This document shows, in pieces, positions 16,405 to 25,034 of a stretch of 41,527 bases of DNA. How positions within the stretch are numbered: the first letter of the stretch is position 1; the number at the start of each line of letters is the position of its first letter. The notes beneath the pieces are model-generated. The model was not told where the DNA came from, did no database searches, and was given only the letters and a program-made list of their open reading frames with translations. Origin of the DNA: Verrucomicrobiaceae bacterium (lineage in GTDB: Bacteria; Verrucomicrobiota; Verrucomicrobiia; Verrucomicrobiales; Verrucomicrobiaceae); assembly GCA_947466075.1 (NCBI GenBank), contig CANIBP010000057.1, forward strand, positions 1 to 41,527, in the 5' to 3' direction. The translations under genes were made by a program, and so were the position numbers.

Positions 16405-17229
16405 ATGGCCGACACCGACATTGCTTCTTTGAATAAAATTGCCGCGCAGATGCGTGGCAAGGTCATCGAGATGGTCGCCGCCTCGGGCGCAGCTCACCTC
16501 GCCTCCGCCATGTCTTGTCTCGACATCGTTGTGGCTGCTTACTGGCGCATTTTGAAGCTCGATGCTGCCACTGCGGCTGATCCGTTGCGGGATCGCTTCA
16601 TCCTCAGCAAAGGCCATGCTGCCAGCGCCCTCTACGCGGTGCTCGCCGAGCGGGGATTCTTCAGCAAAGACTGGCTGGACTCTTTTGCCACGCACGGTGC
16701 GCCACTTGCCGAGCAACCTGCTCCTGGTTGTGCGCCGGGCGTCGAGCTGGCCACGGGTTCTTTGGGGCACGGGCTTCCTGTTGGCGCGGGTCACGCTCTC
16801 GCGGCGCAGATCCAAAAGCACGATTACCAAGTCCTCGTTTGCATGAGCGATGGCGAATGCAATGAAGGCACTGTGTGGGAAGCCGCCATGTTTGCTGCTG
16901 CCCGCAAGCTGCAAAACCTCACCGTTGTCGTCGATTACAACAAATGGCAGGCTACCGGTCGCTCTAATGAGGTCATGCAGCTCAGCCCGCTGCGTGAGAA
17001 ATGGGCCGCTTTCGGCTGGAAGGCCGTCGAAGTCGATGGACATGACATCTCCGCTCTTATTGACGCTCTTGACCGCTCGAAACAAGAGACGGGAAAGCCC
17101 ACCGCCATCATCGCCAACACGGTGAAGGGCAAGGGCGTCTCCTTCATGGAGGACGACAATAACTGGCACTACCGCGTGCCCAAGGCCGCCGAGGTGGAGG
17201 CGGCCAAAAAAGAACTTGGACTCCTATGA
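16405..17229 (+). CDS. Transketolase, N-terminal (ThDP pyrophosphate-binding) subunit
   Basis: A 274-residue protein equal to the first third of full transketolase (about 650 residues). It has the SKGHAASALYAVL segment, the ATGSLGHGLPVGAGHALA segment, and the ThDP/Mg site SDGECNEGTVWEAA followed by VVVDYNKWQATG. Split transketolases are made as two polypeptides; the partner follows directly with an ATGA overlap. The enzyme transfers a two-carbon ketol unit between sugar phosphates. In this locus it could make sedoheptulose 7-phosphate for the heptose-type enzymes, or add a two-carbon branch to a keto-sugar made by the SDR genes. A housekeeping role is less likely given its place inside the operon. 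Confidence 0.92.
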   Translation: MADTDIASLNKIAAQMRGKVIEMVAASGAAHLASAMSCLDIVVAAYWRILKLDAATAADPLRDRFILSKGHAASALYAVLAERGFFSKDWLDSFATHGAPLAEQPAPGCAPGVELATGSLGHGLPVGAGHALAAQIQKHDYQVLVCMSDGECNEGTVWEAAMFAAARKLQNLTVVVDYNKWQATGRSNEVMQLSPLREKWAAFGWKAVEVDGHDISALIDALDRSKQETGKPTAIIANTVKGKGVSFMEDDNNWHYRVPKAAEVEAAKKELGLL

Positions 17230-18152
17230 GAAACGCTTTTGCAGACGAGATACTCTCCCTCGCCAGGCAGGACCCGCGTGTAGTCTTGCTCTCCGCCGAC
17301 ATCGGCAACCGCCTCTTCGACAAGCTCAAGGCGGAGTTCCCTGATCGCTTTTACAACTGTGGTGTGGCTGAGGCGAACATGATAGGTGTGGCTGCTGGCC
17401 TGGCCCAGAGCGGCTTGCGCCCGTTCTGTTACACCATCACGCCGTTCATCACCTACCGCTGCATGGAGCAGATCCGCGTGGATCTTTGTTACCATCACCT
17501 GCCTGTCACGGTCGTGGGCACAGGTTCTGGTTTGTCGTATGCGTCACTGGGCGGCACACACCACTCCTGTGAGGAAATGGGCATGCTGCGTCTGCTTCCT
17601 GGTCTCACCGTCGGCGGCCCGGCGGATGCGCCGGAATTGCGTGCCTTGCTGCGCGATTCGTTGAACCAAAACGGCCCCGTTTATCTCCGCATCGGCAAAA
17701 AAGGCGAGCCGGAGATGCACAGCGCCGTGCCCGCTTTGAAGTTCGGCCAGTCCATCACGCTCCGTGAAGGCACAGACGCATGCATTCTGAGCATCGGCAC
17801 CGTTTTGCCCGTCGCGATGGCGGCGGCGGATAAACTCGCCGAACAGGGCATTTCGACCCGTGTGGTCAGTTTTCCCACCTTGAAGCCGCTGGATGAAAAA
17901 TGCCTCACGGAGGTCTTTTCCAGATTCAAAGTCGTCGCCACGCTCGAAGAGCACAGCATCCTCGGCGGACTCGGTGGCTCTGTGGCGGAGTGGAAGGCCG
18001 ATCACCCTGAATTGAATGCTCGTCTGGTCCGCCTTGGCACGCCGGACGAGTTTCTCCACCTGACCTGCGAGCAAGAAGAAGCCCGCGAGCACTACGGCCT
18101 CACCGCCGAAGGCGTCGCTAGCCAAATCGAGACGCTGCTGCGCCCCGCATGA
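17226..18152 (+). CDS. Transketolase, C-terminal (pyrimidine-binding and C-terminal domain) subunit
   Basis: A 308-residue protein completing the split transketolase. NCGVAEANMIGVAAGLA contains the conserved Glu that activates the ThDP aminopyrimidine. The PFCYTITPFITYRCMEQIR segment and the C-terminal domain (LSIGTVLPVAMAAADKL, VVATLEEHSILGGLG) are typical. It overlaps the N-subunit by four bases and the next gene by four bases (ATGA each time), which favours balanced translation of the two subunits and links the kinase/phosphatase fusion to the same unit. Confidence 0.92.
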   Translation: MRNAFADEILSLARQDPRVVLLSADIGNRLFDKLKAEFPDRFYNCGVAEANMIGVAAGLAQSGLRPFCYTITPFITYRCMEQIRVDLCYHHLPVTVVGTGSGLSYASLGGTHHSCEEMGMLRLLPGLTVGGPADAPELRALLRDSLNQNGPVYLRIGKKGEPEMHSAVPALKFGQSITLREGTDACILSIGTVLPVAMAAADKLAEQGISTRVVSFPTLKPLDEKCLTEVFSRFKVVATLEEHSILGGLGGSVAEWKADHPELNARLVRLGTPDEFLHLTCEQEEAREHYGLTAEGVASQIETLLRPA

Positions 18153-19723
18153 TCATCGGCGTCGATTTCGACAACACGATTGTCTCCTACGACGGTATTT
18201 TTCACCGTGTGGCTTTGGAACGTGGTCTCATCCCCGCTGATCTGCCACAGGATAAAACGACCGTTCGCAATCACCTGCGTCAGTTAGGTCGGGAACCGGA
18301 TTGGACCGAGATGCAGGGCTACGTTTACGGCCCGCGTCTCATTGATGCTCAAGCCTATCCAGGCGTGCTCGATTTTTTCAAAGCTGCGGTGAAACAAGGC
18401 ATCGAAGTGCGAATCGTGAGCCACAAAACGAAGCATCCCTTCCTGGGGGAGCCGCATGATCTTCACGCTGCCGCCTGGGGCTGGCTGGAGGCCAATGGAT
18501 TCTTCGATCCAGCCCGCATCGGCATGCGGCGTGACCAAGTCTTTCTCGAACTCACCAAAGAATCCAAGCATCAGCGCATCGGCACACTGGGTTGCACGCA
18601 CTTCATCGACGACCTGCCCGAGTTCTTGCTCGATCCGGGTTTTCCGGCCGGTGTGGAGCGTGTTCATTTTGATCCGTGCGGCACTGCCAAGCCGGAAAAC
18701 GGCCTACGTTCCGCTCAAAGCTGGCCGCAGATCACCTCCGAGTTTCTGACGAACCCTGCCGTGCTTGAACTGGCGCGTTCTGTTCTCCCCGGTGATGATG
18801 CGATCCAACTGAAGCCCGTCAGCGGCGGCGCGAACAACCGCATCTTTCACGCCACCGGCACCTCCGGAGAGGTCATCATCAAGGCCTATCATCACAGCAA
18901 TGCGGATCAGCGCGACCGCTTTGCGGCGGAGCAGCGCTTCTATCATCTGTGCCTCCCGCAAACAGCCAAAACGCTGGCATGGGATGCTGAAAACCGCCTT
19001 GGAGCCTTCAGCGTCATTCATGGGCGAAAACTCTCGGCGGATGAAGTCACGGAGGAGGATGTTCAGCAGTGCATTGAATGGATCTGTGGCATCCAGCAAA
19101 CCCGTCAGCATCACGAGGCTACAGACGTGGCCCAGGCGGCAGACGTCTGCCTCTCGATTGAAGATCACATCTCACTCGTCGAACGGCGTGTGAAGCGTCT
19201 TTTGGAGACTGGAGAGGATCATGGAGAGTTTCGTTCCTTCGTTTCGGAGGCTCTCGCTCCGCATTTAGAGGATATGGCTGCTCGGGTTCGCGAAGAGGCT
19301 GGCGCATTGCTGGATGTGCCGTTGCCCATGGAGCACCGGGTGCTCTCGCCCTCCGATTTCGGCTTTCACAATGCTTTGAAGGACGACGCAGGCCGACTCT
19401 GGTTCTTCGATTTCGAGTACGCTGGCTGGGATGATCCCGCGAAGCTGCTTTGCGACATTTTCTGCCAGCCGCAGGTGCCGGTCTCCATCGCGTATGCCGA
19501 GACATTCGTGCAGGCCATGCAACAATCCAGTGGCGACGAAAGTCTGCCCGCACGTTTTAAACTCCTGCTGCCTTTGCACGCCGCGAAATGGGCCTGCATC
19601 CTGCTTAATGAGTTCCTCAAGACCGATGCTGATCGCCGCCGCTTCGCCGGGCTGCAGGACCGACGTGCCGACCAGCTCGAAAAAGCGCGCGCGATGCTCG
19701 CCCTGAGCATTTCCTTCTGCTGA
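18149..19723 (+). CDS. Fusion of HAD-type phosphatase and APH/choline-kinase-like domain
   Basis: A 524-residue two-domain protein. The N-terminal HAD domain (about 1-165) has motif I DFDNT (Asp6, Asp8), motif II VSHKT (Ser91) and motif IV FIDDLPEF (Asp154-Asp155), so a complete phosphatase set seems present. The C-terminal domain (about 215-510) resembles aminoglycoside/choline kinases: VSGGANNRIF (nucleotide loop), VIIKAYH (Lys245), SPSDFGFHN (Asp403, Asn408; the usual preceding His is Ser) and FFDFEYAGWDDP (metal-binding Asp421). One protein thus carries a phosphate-removing and a phosphate-adding domain. The ATGA overlap with transketolase ties it to that cassette. The substrate is unknown; a sugar phosphate is likely. 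Confidence 0.83.
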   Translation: MIIGVDFDNTIVSYDGIFHRVALERGLIPADLPQDKTTVRNHLRQLGREPDWTEMQGYVYGPRLIDAQAYPGVLDFFKAAVKQGIEVRIVSHKTKHPFLGEPHDLHAAAWGWLEANGFFDPARIGMRRDQVFLELTKESKHQRIGTLGCTHFIDDLPEFLLDPGFPAGVERVHFDPCGTAKPENGLRSAQSWPQITSEFLTNPAVLELARSVLPGDDAIQLKPVSGGANNRIFHATGTSGEVIIKAYHHSNADQRDRFAAEQRFYHLCLPQTAKTLAWDAENRLGAFSVIHGRKLSADEVTEEDVQQCIEWICGIQQTRQHHEATDVAQAADVCLSIEDHISLVERRVKRLLETGEDHGEFRSFVSEALAPHLEDMAARVREEAGALLDVPLPMEHRVLSPSDFGFHNALKDDAGRLWFFDFEYAGWDDPAKLLCDIFCQPQVPVSIAYAETFVQAMQQSSGDESLPARFKLLLPLHAAKWACILLNEFLKTDADRRRFAGLQDRRADQLEKARAMLALSISFC

Positions 19724-19734
19724 TTTTTTTCTTC

Positions 19735-20400
19735 ATGTCCCAGCTACGCAATTTCGTCACACCTCTCCACAAGGCCACTGCCCGCAAATACATTGAGCGC
19801 ATGTGCGATGACAAGGTTGCCTGCATGCTCAAGGCCAAGGAGTATGAGTTTGACTACTGGGATGGCGACCGCCGCCTCGGCTACGGTGGCTACAAATACC
19901 TCGCGGGACGCTGGGCACCTGTGGCCAAGGCTTTAATCGAAACCTACGGTCTGAAATCAGGCTCTCGCGTGCTTGACGTGGGCTGCGGCAAAGGCTTCCT
20001 GATCTATGAAATGCAACTCATCGAGCCCGGTCTCGAGATCTACGGAATGGATGTGTCCGAGCACGGTCTCGCCAATGTTCACCCTGACCTGAAGGCCACT
20101 CTGGTGCGCCAGCGTGCCCAGGATGCCTATCCGTGGCCGGACAAGCACTTCGATCTAGTCCTCTCGATCAACACGCTGCACAATCTACGCCTCTTTGAAC
20201 TTCAGACAGCGCTCGCTGAGATCAGCCGCGTGGGCAAGCAGGGGTATCTTCTCGTGGAAAGCTACCGCAACGAACTCGAGCAGTTCAACCTCCAGTGCTG
20301 GGCGCTCACCTGCGAGTCGTTCTTCGACGTGGAAGAGTGGATCTGGCTTTACAACCAGTTCGGCTACGAGGGCGATTACGAGTTCATCTATTTTGAGTGA
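19735..20400 (+). CDS. Class I SAM-dependent methyltransferase
   Basis: A 221-residue methyltransferase with motif I VLDVGCGKGF (near residue 78), the acidic residue in IYGMDVSEHGL, and FDLVLSINTLHNLRLFE in the motif IV region. The N-terminal 60 residues are rich in Arg, Lys and aromatics (FDYWDGDRRLGYGGYKYL) and may form a lid over the substrate. It starts 11 bases after the fusion-gene stop without a Shine-Dalgarno sequence. It probably methylates a sugar or saccharide in this locus; O-, N- or C-position cannot be told from sequence. Confidence 0.8.
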   Translation: MSQLRNFVTPLHKATARKYIERMCDDKVACMLKAKEYEFDYWDGDRRLGYGGYKYLAGRWAPVAKALIETYGLKSGSRVLDVGCGKGFLIYEMQLIEPGLEIYGMDVSEHGLANVHPDLKATLVRQRAQDAYPWPDKHFDLVLSINTLHNLRLFELQTALAEISRVGKQGYLLVESYRNELEQFNLQCWALTCESFFDVEEWIWLYNQFGYEGDYEFIYFE

Positions 20401-20421
20401 TTATCCACACCTTCCACTGAC

Positions 20422-21108
20422 ATGAATACTGAATCGACTAAAGAACCCCAATATGACGTTTGCTTGAATCTCCGGGACAAGAAAGGCTTTGCCCGGTTTG
20501 GACTGATGAGCAACGTTGCTTGGCACGAAGATCCCAAGCGCCTGTCCTTCTTGTTCTCACGTTACAAGTTTGTCTCCAAAATGCTGTCCGGCCTTGATCG
20601 GGTGCTCGAAGTCGGCTGTGCAGATGCGTTCGCAACGCGTGTTGTTCGCCAGGAGGTCAAAGAGGTAGTGGCGACGGATTTTGATCCCGTGTTCATTGCT
20701 GACGCAAAGGAGCGTGAAGATGCCCGCTGGCCCGTCGAATACCGTGTGCATGACATGCTTGCTGGGCCGGTAGTGCCGGGCGGGTTTGATGCCGCCTACG
20801 CAGTGGACGTGCTGGAGCATATCACGCCGGAGGATGAGCCAGCCTTCCTGGGCAACATGGTCAAGTCCATCAAGCCCACAGGGGTGGTGATCGTCGGCAC
20901 CCCATCTGTTGAATCACAGCTCTATGCATCAACCGCGAGCAAGGCAGGCCATGTGAACTGCAAGACAGGCGAAAGCATGCGCGAGACCTTGTTCCGCTAT
21001 TTTCACAATGTGTTTATCTTCTCGATGAACGATGAGATTGTCCACACTGGCTTCTATCGCATGAGTAACTACATCTTCGGCGTCGGGGCGAATCCAAAAT
21101 TGCCTTAA
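20422..21108 (+). CDS. Class I SAM-dependent methyltransferase
   Basis: A 228-residue methyltransferase. Motif I is VLEVGCADAFA (near residue 60), with VVATDFDPVFI next and AYAVDVLEHITPEDEPAFL in the motif IV region. The middle Gly of motif I is Asp, a substitution seen in some sugar methyltransferases. The C-terminal segment ESQLYASTASKAGHVNCKTG may contact the substrate. It lies 21 bases after the previous methyltransferase, and the two share little beyond the fold, so they probably have different targets. Confidence 0.8.
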   Translation: MNTESTKEPQYDVCLNLRDKKGFARFGLMSNVAWHEDPKRLSFLFSRYKFVSKMLSGLDRVLEVGCADAFATRVVRQEVKEVVATDFDPVFIADAKEREDARWPVEYRVHDMLAGPVVPGGFDAAYAVDVLEHITPEDEPAFLGNMVKSIKPTGVVIVGTPSVESQLYASTASKAGHVNCKTGESMRETLFRYFHNVFIFSMNDEIVHTGFYRMSNYIFGVGANPKLP

Positions 21109-21148
21109 GCTCAGTTCCCCAGCCTGGCCCAACATCACTTTTCCAGAC

Positions 21149-22393
21149 ATGAACATCCGAAAAAGAACCGTCTGCAGACTTTGCGACTCACCCGCTGTCG
21201 AACTCGTCTGCCCGCTCAAGCCCACACCCATCGCCGAAAAGTACCGCCGCACGCGTGAGGATGCCCAGCAGATCCCATCTGTGTCCCTCGACATGTACCG
21301 CTGCACTTCCTGCGGTCATGTGCAGCTCCTGGACTTGGTGGACTCCAGCTTTCTCTTCGATGTGGACTACACCTATCGCTCCGGGCAGACGAAAGGCATC
21401 ATTGAGCATTTCCAGAAGTATGCCGCCGATGCGTGGGAACGTCTCGGATTGAAGGAGGGCGATCTCGTCGCCGAGGTTGGTAGCAACGACGGTACGCTGC
21501 TTTCGGAATTCAAAGCTCGCGGCGCTCGCGTCATCGGTGTCGATCCGGCTAGCACCATCGCCCAAGAGGCCATCGCACGCGGCGTCGAGACGATCACCGG
21601 TTTCTTCACGCCCGAAGTGGCGGAGCAGATCAAGGCCAAGCACGGCAAGGCCAAGCTGGTGGTGGCTAACAACGTGTTCGCTCATGCTGACGACCTGCAA
21701 AGCATCGCCTACGGCATCTCACAGCTTCTTGCCGAGGACGGCGTGTTCATGTTTGAGGTCAGCTATGTGAAGGACGTGCTCGATCACTGCCTGCTGGGCA
21801 CGATCTTCCACGAGCACTTCTCGTATCATGCCGTGATGCCCATGCAGACCTTCCTGCGCCGCTATGGCATGGAGCTTTTCCATGTGGAGCGGAACACCAT
21901 TCAGGGCGGTTCCATCATCATGAGCGCCCGTGCGGCCACTGCGCCGCACGCCACGGATGCTTCACTCACCGAGATCCTGGCAATGGAGGAGAGCACCGGG
22001 TTGAACAGCCGCTCCGCGTTGGAAGGCTTTGCTGAAAAACTGCGCAAGCTGGAGGAGCAGACGATCGAATTCGTCCGCCGTGTGAAGAAAGAGGGTAAAA
22101 CCATCGCCGGTTTTGGTGCTGCTCGCAGTGGTACCACCTTGATCGCCCAGCTTGAGATTGGTGACGTGATCGACTGCATCTTTGATGACCATCCAGACAA
22201 GGCGGGCAAGTACAGCGCCGGCTTTGGCATCCCGGTTTACAAGACCTCGGAGATCGCCACCCGGAAGCCTGATTACATCATCATTCTCGCCTGGGTTTTC
22301 GCGAAGAAGATCATGGCCTCCAATCCGGCCTACACGGAAGGGGGCGGCCACTGGGTCACCTGCGTTCCTGAGCTGCAAATCACTCCCCCATGA
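21149..22393 (+). CDS. NovU/TylC3-type sugar C-methyltransferase
   Basis: A 414-residue protein with the three-part layout of deoxysugar C-methyltransferases. An N-terminal zinc-binding domain has Cys9, Cys12, Cys52 and Cys55. A Rossmann core follows with SAM motif VAEVGSNDGT (108-117) and the VVANNVFAHADD segment. A C-terminal Methyltransf_14-type domain has FGAARSGTTLIAQL. IFHEHFSYH carries the His-rich active-site segment of this family. Characterised members methylate carbon 3 or 5 of a 4-keto nucleotide sugar, which suits the 4-keto products expected from the SDR genes. It overlaps the next gene by four bases. Confidence 0.9.
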   Translation: MNIRKRTVCRLCDSPAVELVCPLKPTPIAEKYRRTREDAQQIPSVSLDMYRCTSCGHVQLLDLVDSSFLFDVDYTYRSGQTKGIIEHFQKYAADAWERLGLKEGDLVAEVGSNDGTLLSEFKARGARVIGVDPASTIAQEAIARGVETITGFFTPEVAEQIKAKHGKAKLVVANNVFAHADDLQSIAYGISQLLAEDGVFMFEVSYVKDVLDHCLLGTIFHEHFSYHAVMPMQTFLRRYGMELFHVERNTIQGGSIIMSARAATAPHATDASLTEILAMEESTGLNSRSALEGFAEKLRKLEEQTIEFVRRVKKEGKTIAGFGAARSGTTLIAQLEIGDVIDCIFDDHPDKAGKYSAGFGIPVYKTSEIATRKPDYIIILAWVFAKKIMASNPAYTEGGGHWVTCVPELQITPP

Positions 22394-23583
22394 GTTCGCC
22401 AGCCTGCCGAGTTCCGCACTGTGGCGGAGCGCTCGAGATCCTGTTGGAGACCGGAGAGCATCCGGTCTCCAATGGTTACATACGCGAGGGTGAAAACGCC
22501 TTGCGTAAGCCTCTGACGCTCGCCCGTTGCCCGTCCTGCGGGCTGCTCCAGCTTCCCGGCACCTTTGCCGAGGAGGAACTGGCTGCCGCCGTGCCCAATT
22601 GGGTGCGTTACAACGAGCCCGAAGCGCATCTTGACGAGGTGGCGGCTCTCCTCGCGGACTTGATGCAGGGAGACACCAGCCGTTCGATTGCCGGACTGAC
22701 TTACATTGATCAATCGCTGCAAGACAGGCTGAAGAAACTTGGCTGGGACTCCCAGTGTGGTCTCGACGTGCTCAATGGTGCGGATGCGTCTGAACGATGC
22801 AGCATCGAGCAAATGCTCGCGGGTGTGCAAAGTGGCCGATGGGGCAGGGAAGGGCAAAAAGTGGATCTTTTGCTCGCCCGGCATGTTTTTGATCACACGC
22901 GCGATACGGCAGCCTTTTTGCAATTCATTCGCGCCAGCCTCTCCAGCCGCGGTTTGGTCGTTTTTGAGGTTCCGAGTTCGATTGCAGACATCGAGGCCTG
23001 CAATCCTCTCATGCTTTGGGAGAGCCACGCCAATTACTTCACCCCCGTCACCTTCCTTCGCACACTGGAAGCCGGCGGATTGAAGGTCGAACTTCATCGT
23101 CAGTTCACCCCGGGCGGCCCGCCGGTTCTCGTGGTGGTCTGCTCCGTCGGTCAGGCAGATGTTTCCGTTGCGGGTGAGGCGGAAGACGTCACTGAAGCCG
23201 CTTTGAAGACCTATGTGGCCCACATTGAGCCAAATCGCGAAGCGCTTCGCGTGAAGCTGGCCGCGTTGAGAGCGAAGCATCCGGTGATCGCCATGCTCGG
23301 AGCAGGGCACATCGGGAATCTCTTTCTGAATTTGTATGATCTTGGCGGCTTCCTCGACTGCGCTGCTGATGACGATGCCCGAAAAAGCGGTCTCCATCTG
23401 CCTGGCAGCCAGCTTCCCATACGCAGCGGAGCCACGCTGGCGGGCGTGGAAGGCCTGTTCGTGCTCATGGCGGTCAATCCCGCTATCGAGGAGCGGGTGA
23501 TCGAACGCTGGCGGCAGCAAAATCCATCCGCCGTGTTTGGCTCCATCTTCCCTCAAAGCCCGCGCAGCGTGCTGAAACTTTGA
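22390..23583 (+). CDS. C-methyltransferase homologue without a visible SAM motif
   Basis: A 397-residue relative of the upstream C-methyltransferase. It keeps a zinc-type N terminus (Cys6, Cys11, Cys47, Cys50, with the first pair spaced CxxxxC) and the later landmarks ARHVFDHTRDTAAFL, LMLWESHANYFTP and MLGAGHIGNLFLNLYDLGG. The region where motif I (E/D-x-G-x-x-x-G) should lie reads CGLDVLNGADASERC, with no glycine-rich loop. It may be catalytically inactive, with a role as partner or scaffold for the upstream enzyme, to which it is coupled by ATGA overlap. Alternatively SAM binding uses a diverged loop. The family assignment is firm, the loss of activity is inference. Confidence 0.75.
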   Translation: MSSPACRVPHCGGALEILLETGEHPVSNGYIREGENALRKPLTLARCPSCGLLQLPGTFAEEELAAAVPNWVRYNEPEAHLDEVAALLADLMQGDTSRSIAGLTYIDQSLQDRLKKLGWDSQCGLDVLNGADASERCSIEQMLAGVQSGRWGREGQKVDLLLARHVFDHTRDTAAFLQFIRASLSSRGLVVFEVPSSIADIEACNPLMLWESHANYFTPVTFLRTLEAGGLKVELHRQFTPGGPPVLVVVCSVGQADVSVAGEAEDVTEAALKTYVAHIEPNREALRVKLAALRAKHPVIAMLGAGHIGNLFLNLYDLGGFLDCAADDDARKSGLHLPGSQLPIRSGATLAGVEGLFVLMAVNPAIEERVIERWRQQNPSAVFGSIFPQSPRSVLKL

Positions 23584-23596
23584 CCCACCTGTTTCC

Positions 23597-24142
23597 ATGA
23601 GTCAGCTCCTCAGCAAAAGCCCGCACTCTTATCAGTCATCCCTGCCTTTTGGCAGCCTGGACCGCAGCGGGATGCAAGTGGTGGCCGATGACGCCGTTGG
23701 CGCGGCAAAGCTTCGTTCGCGGGTTCTTTGCCATCAAGGCCTGCAAGACAGCCCGCAGGAGATGATCATCTGCCTGGAGCCGCAGACTTACATTCGCCCT
23801 CACCGTCACTTTGGCCGTGCCGAATCGGGTCTGGGACTCAGTGGAGCAGCGGATGCCGTGTTCTTTGATGAACAAGGTGCCATCACCGATGTGTGGCCCA
23901 TCGGCACCTACGAGTCCGGGCTGCGCTTTTTTTACCGCATCCAGGAGCCCGTGTTTCACTGCCTCGTGGTTCGCGGCGGGCCGTTTGTGTTTCATGAAGT
24001 GTCCACCGGGCCTTTCACACGGGAGAGTACCGAGTTCGCCCCCTGGTCGCCGCCGGAGGATGATGCAGCAGCCGTCGCGGCCTATCTCGATGACCTAGCC
24101 CGTCGGATCGGCGAGTTTTATTATGCCAGAAAGCATGGATGA
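23597..24142 (+). CDS. wbuC: WbuC-family cupin-fold metalloprotein
   Basis: A 181-residue protein of the WbuC family, a cupin often found in O-antigen and capsule loci. The metal-binding cupin motif is visible as YIRPHRHFGRAES, and HCLVVRGGPFVFHEVSTGPF is the second signature. WbuC proteins are widespread next to nucleotide-sugar genes, but their reaction is not established to my knowledge. The stop lies inside the first codons of the next gene (20-base overlap), so both are probably translated from one message. Confidence 0.87.
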   Translation: MSQLLSKSPHSYQSSLPFGSLDRSGMQVVADDAVGAAKLRSRVLCHQGLQDSPQEMIICLEPQTYIRPHRHFGRAESGLGLSGAADAVFFDEQGAITDVWPIGTYESGLRFFYRIQEPVFHCLVVRGGPFVFHEVSTGPFTRESTEFAPWSPPEDDAAAVAAYLDDLARRIGEFYYARKHG

Positions 24143-25034
24143 CCTTCCTCGCAGCTCGAAACGAATCGCTGTCCTCGGAATGGATAGCTTCATTGGTTCG
24201 CATGTTTTTCATGCCCTGACATCGGCGGATTATGATTGCATCGGCACGACTCGCCGTGCTGAGAAGGCGGAAGGGAAGGTGCTGCACCTCGATTTGATGG
24301 ATGAAGCCTCCTGGGCGGGTCTGCGAGCGGCAAAGCCCGACTCGGCGATCGCGTTTTTTGCCATCAGCAAGCTCGATCAATGCGAGGCCGATCCCGCGAG
24401 CCATGAGATCAATGCCAGCCGCATTCCCGCATTGCTTGCTAGCTTGTCCGAAGGCGGCTGCCGGCCGGTTTTCCTTTCCACGAATTCCATTTTTGGCGGG
24501 GAGCGTCCCCTTTGTAACGAGGATGAGCCGGTGGCCCCACTCATCGCCTACTCCCGCCAAAAGTATGAGGCGGAGCTGCGCATTCAAGAGCTTCTAGGTG
24601 CCTCGTCTCACGCAATCGTGCGCATTACCCGCACCATCAGTGCCGAGTTACCGCCATTCGATGGCTGGCTGCGGTGCCTGCGTGAAGGGGCTTCGATTGA
24701 GGCGTTTGAGGACTTCATCTTTGCGCCGATGACGCTGCCTTTCGTGACGTCGGGGCTACTGAAAATCGCCCTGAGTGCTGAAGACGGACTTTTCCACCTC
24801 TCGGGTATCGATGTGAGCTATTACGATCTGGCTTGTGAGATTGCCCTCCAGCTAGGTCGGTCGGCGGAAACGGTTATTCGAACCAATTCCGTCACCAAAG
24901 GAGTTTCCCTGCGTTTCCGCCCGAGTTACAGCGCCTTGGGCATGCGCCGCACCACGGCGCTGCTGGGCCTTGAACCGCTGAGCACCGCCGCCGCAGCCTC
25001 GCATCTCATCACTTTCACCGCATCCTCACAGTGA
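24123..25034 (+). CDS. RfbD-like NAD(P)-dependent sugar-nucleotide reductase
   Basis: A 303-residue member of the RmlD/RfbD substrate-binding SDR group. The N-terminal motif IAVLGMDSFIGSHVFHAL is the dinucleotide-binding loop, AFFAISKLDQCEADP is the conserved beta-4 region, FLSTNSIFGGE carries the active-site Ser/Thr, and YSRQK is the catalytic YxxxK. Family members reduce a 4-keto-6-deoxy nucleotide sugar (for example dTDP-4-dehydrorhamnose). Here it could reduce the C-methylated keto-sugar from the neighbouring C-methyltransferases. The ATG at 24123 overlaps wbuC by 20 bases; Met5 at 24135 would shorten this to eight. Confidence 0.83.
   Translation: MPESMDDLPRSSKRIAVLGMDSFIGSHVFHALTSADYDCIGTTRRAEKAEGKVLHLDLMDEASWAGLRAAKPDSAIAFFAISKLDQCEADPASHEINASRIPALLASLSEGGCRPVFLSTNSIFGGERPLCNEDEPVAPLIAYSRQKYEAELRIQELLGASSHAIVRITRTISAELPPFDGWLRCLREGASIEAFEDFIFAPMTLPFVTSGLLKIALSAEDGLFHLSGIDVSYYDLACEIALQLGRSAETVIRTNSVTKGVSLRFRPSYSALGMRRTTALLGLEPLSTAAAASHLITFTASSQ

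Noticed and set aside
16198..17169. A 323-codon open frame antisense to dehydrogenase and transketolase N-subunit
   Set aside because: It overlaps the ThDP-binding gene completely and shows no motif; a shadow of codon bias.
22330..23598. A 422-codon open frame antisense to the degenerate C-methyltransferase homologue
   Set aside because: The plus-strand frame has clear family landmarks and coupled start and stop; the antisense frame has no recognisable domain and follows from codon bias.
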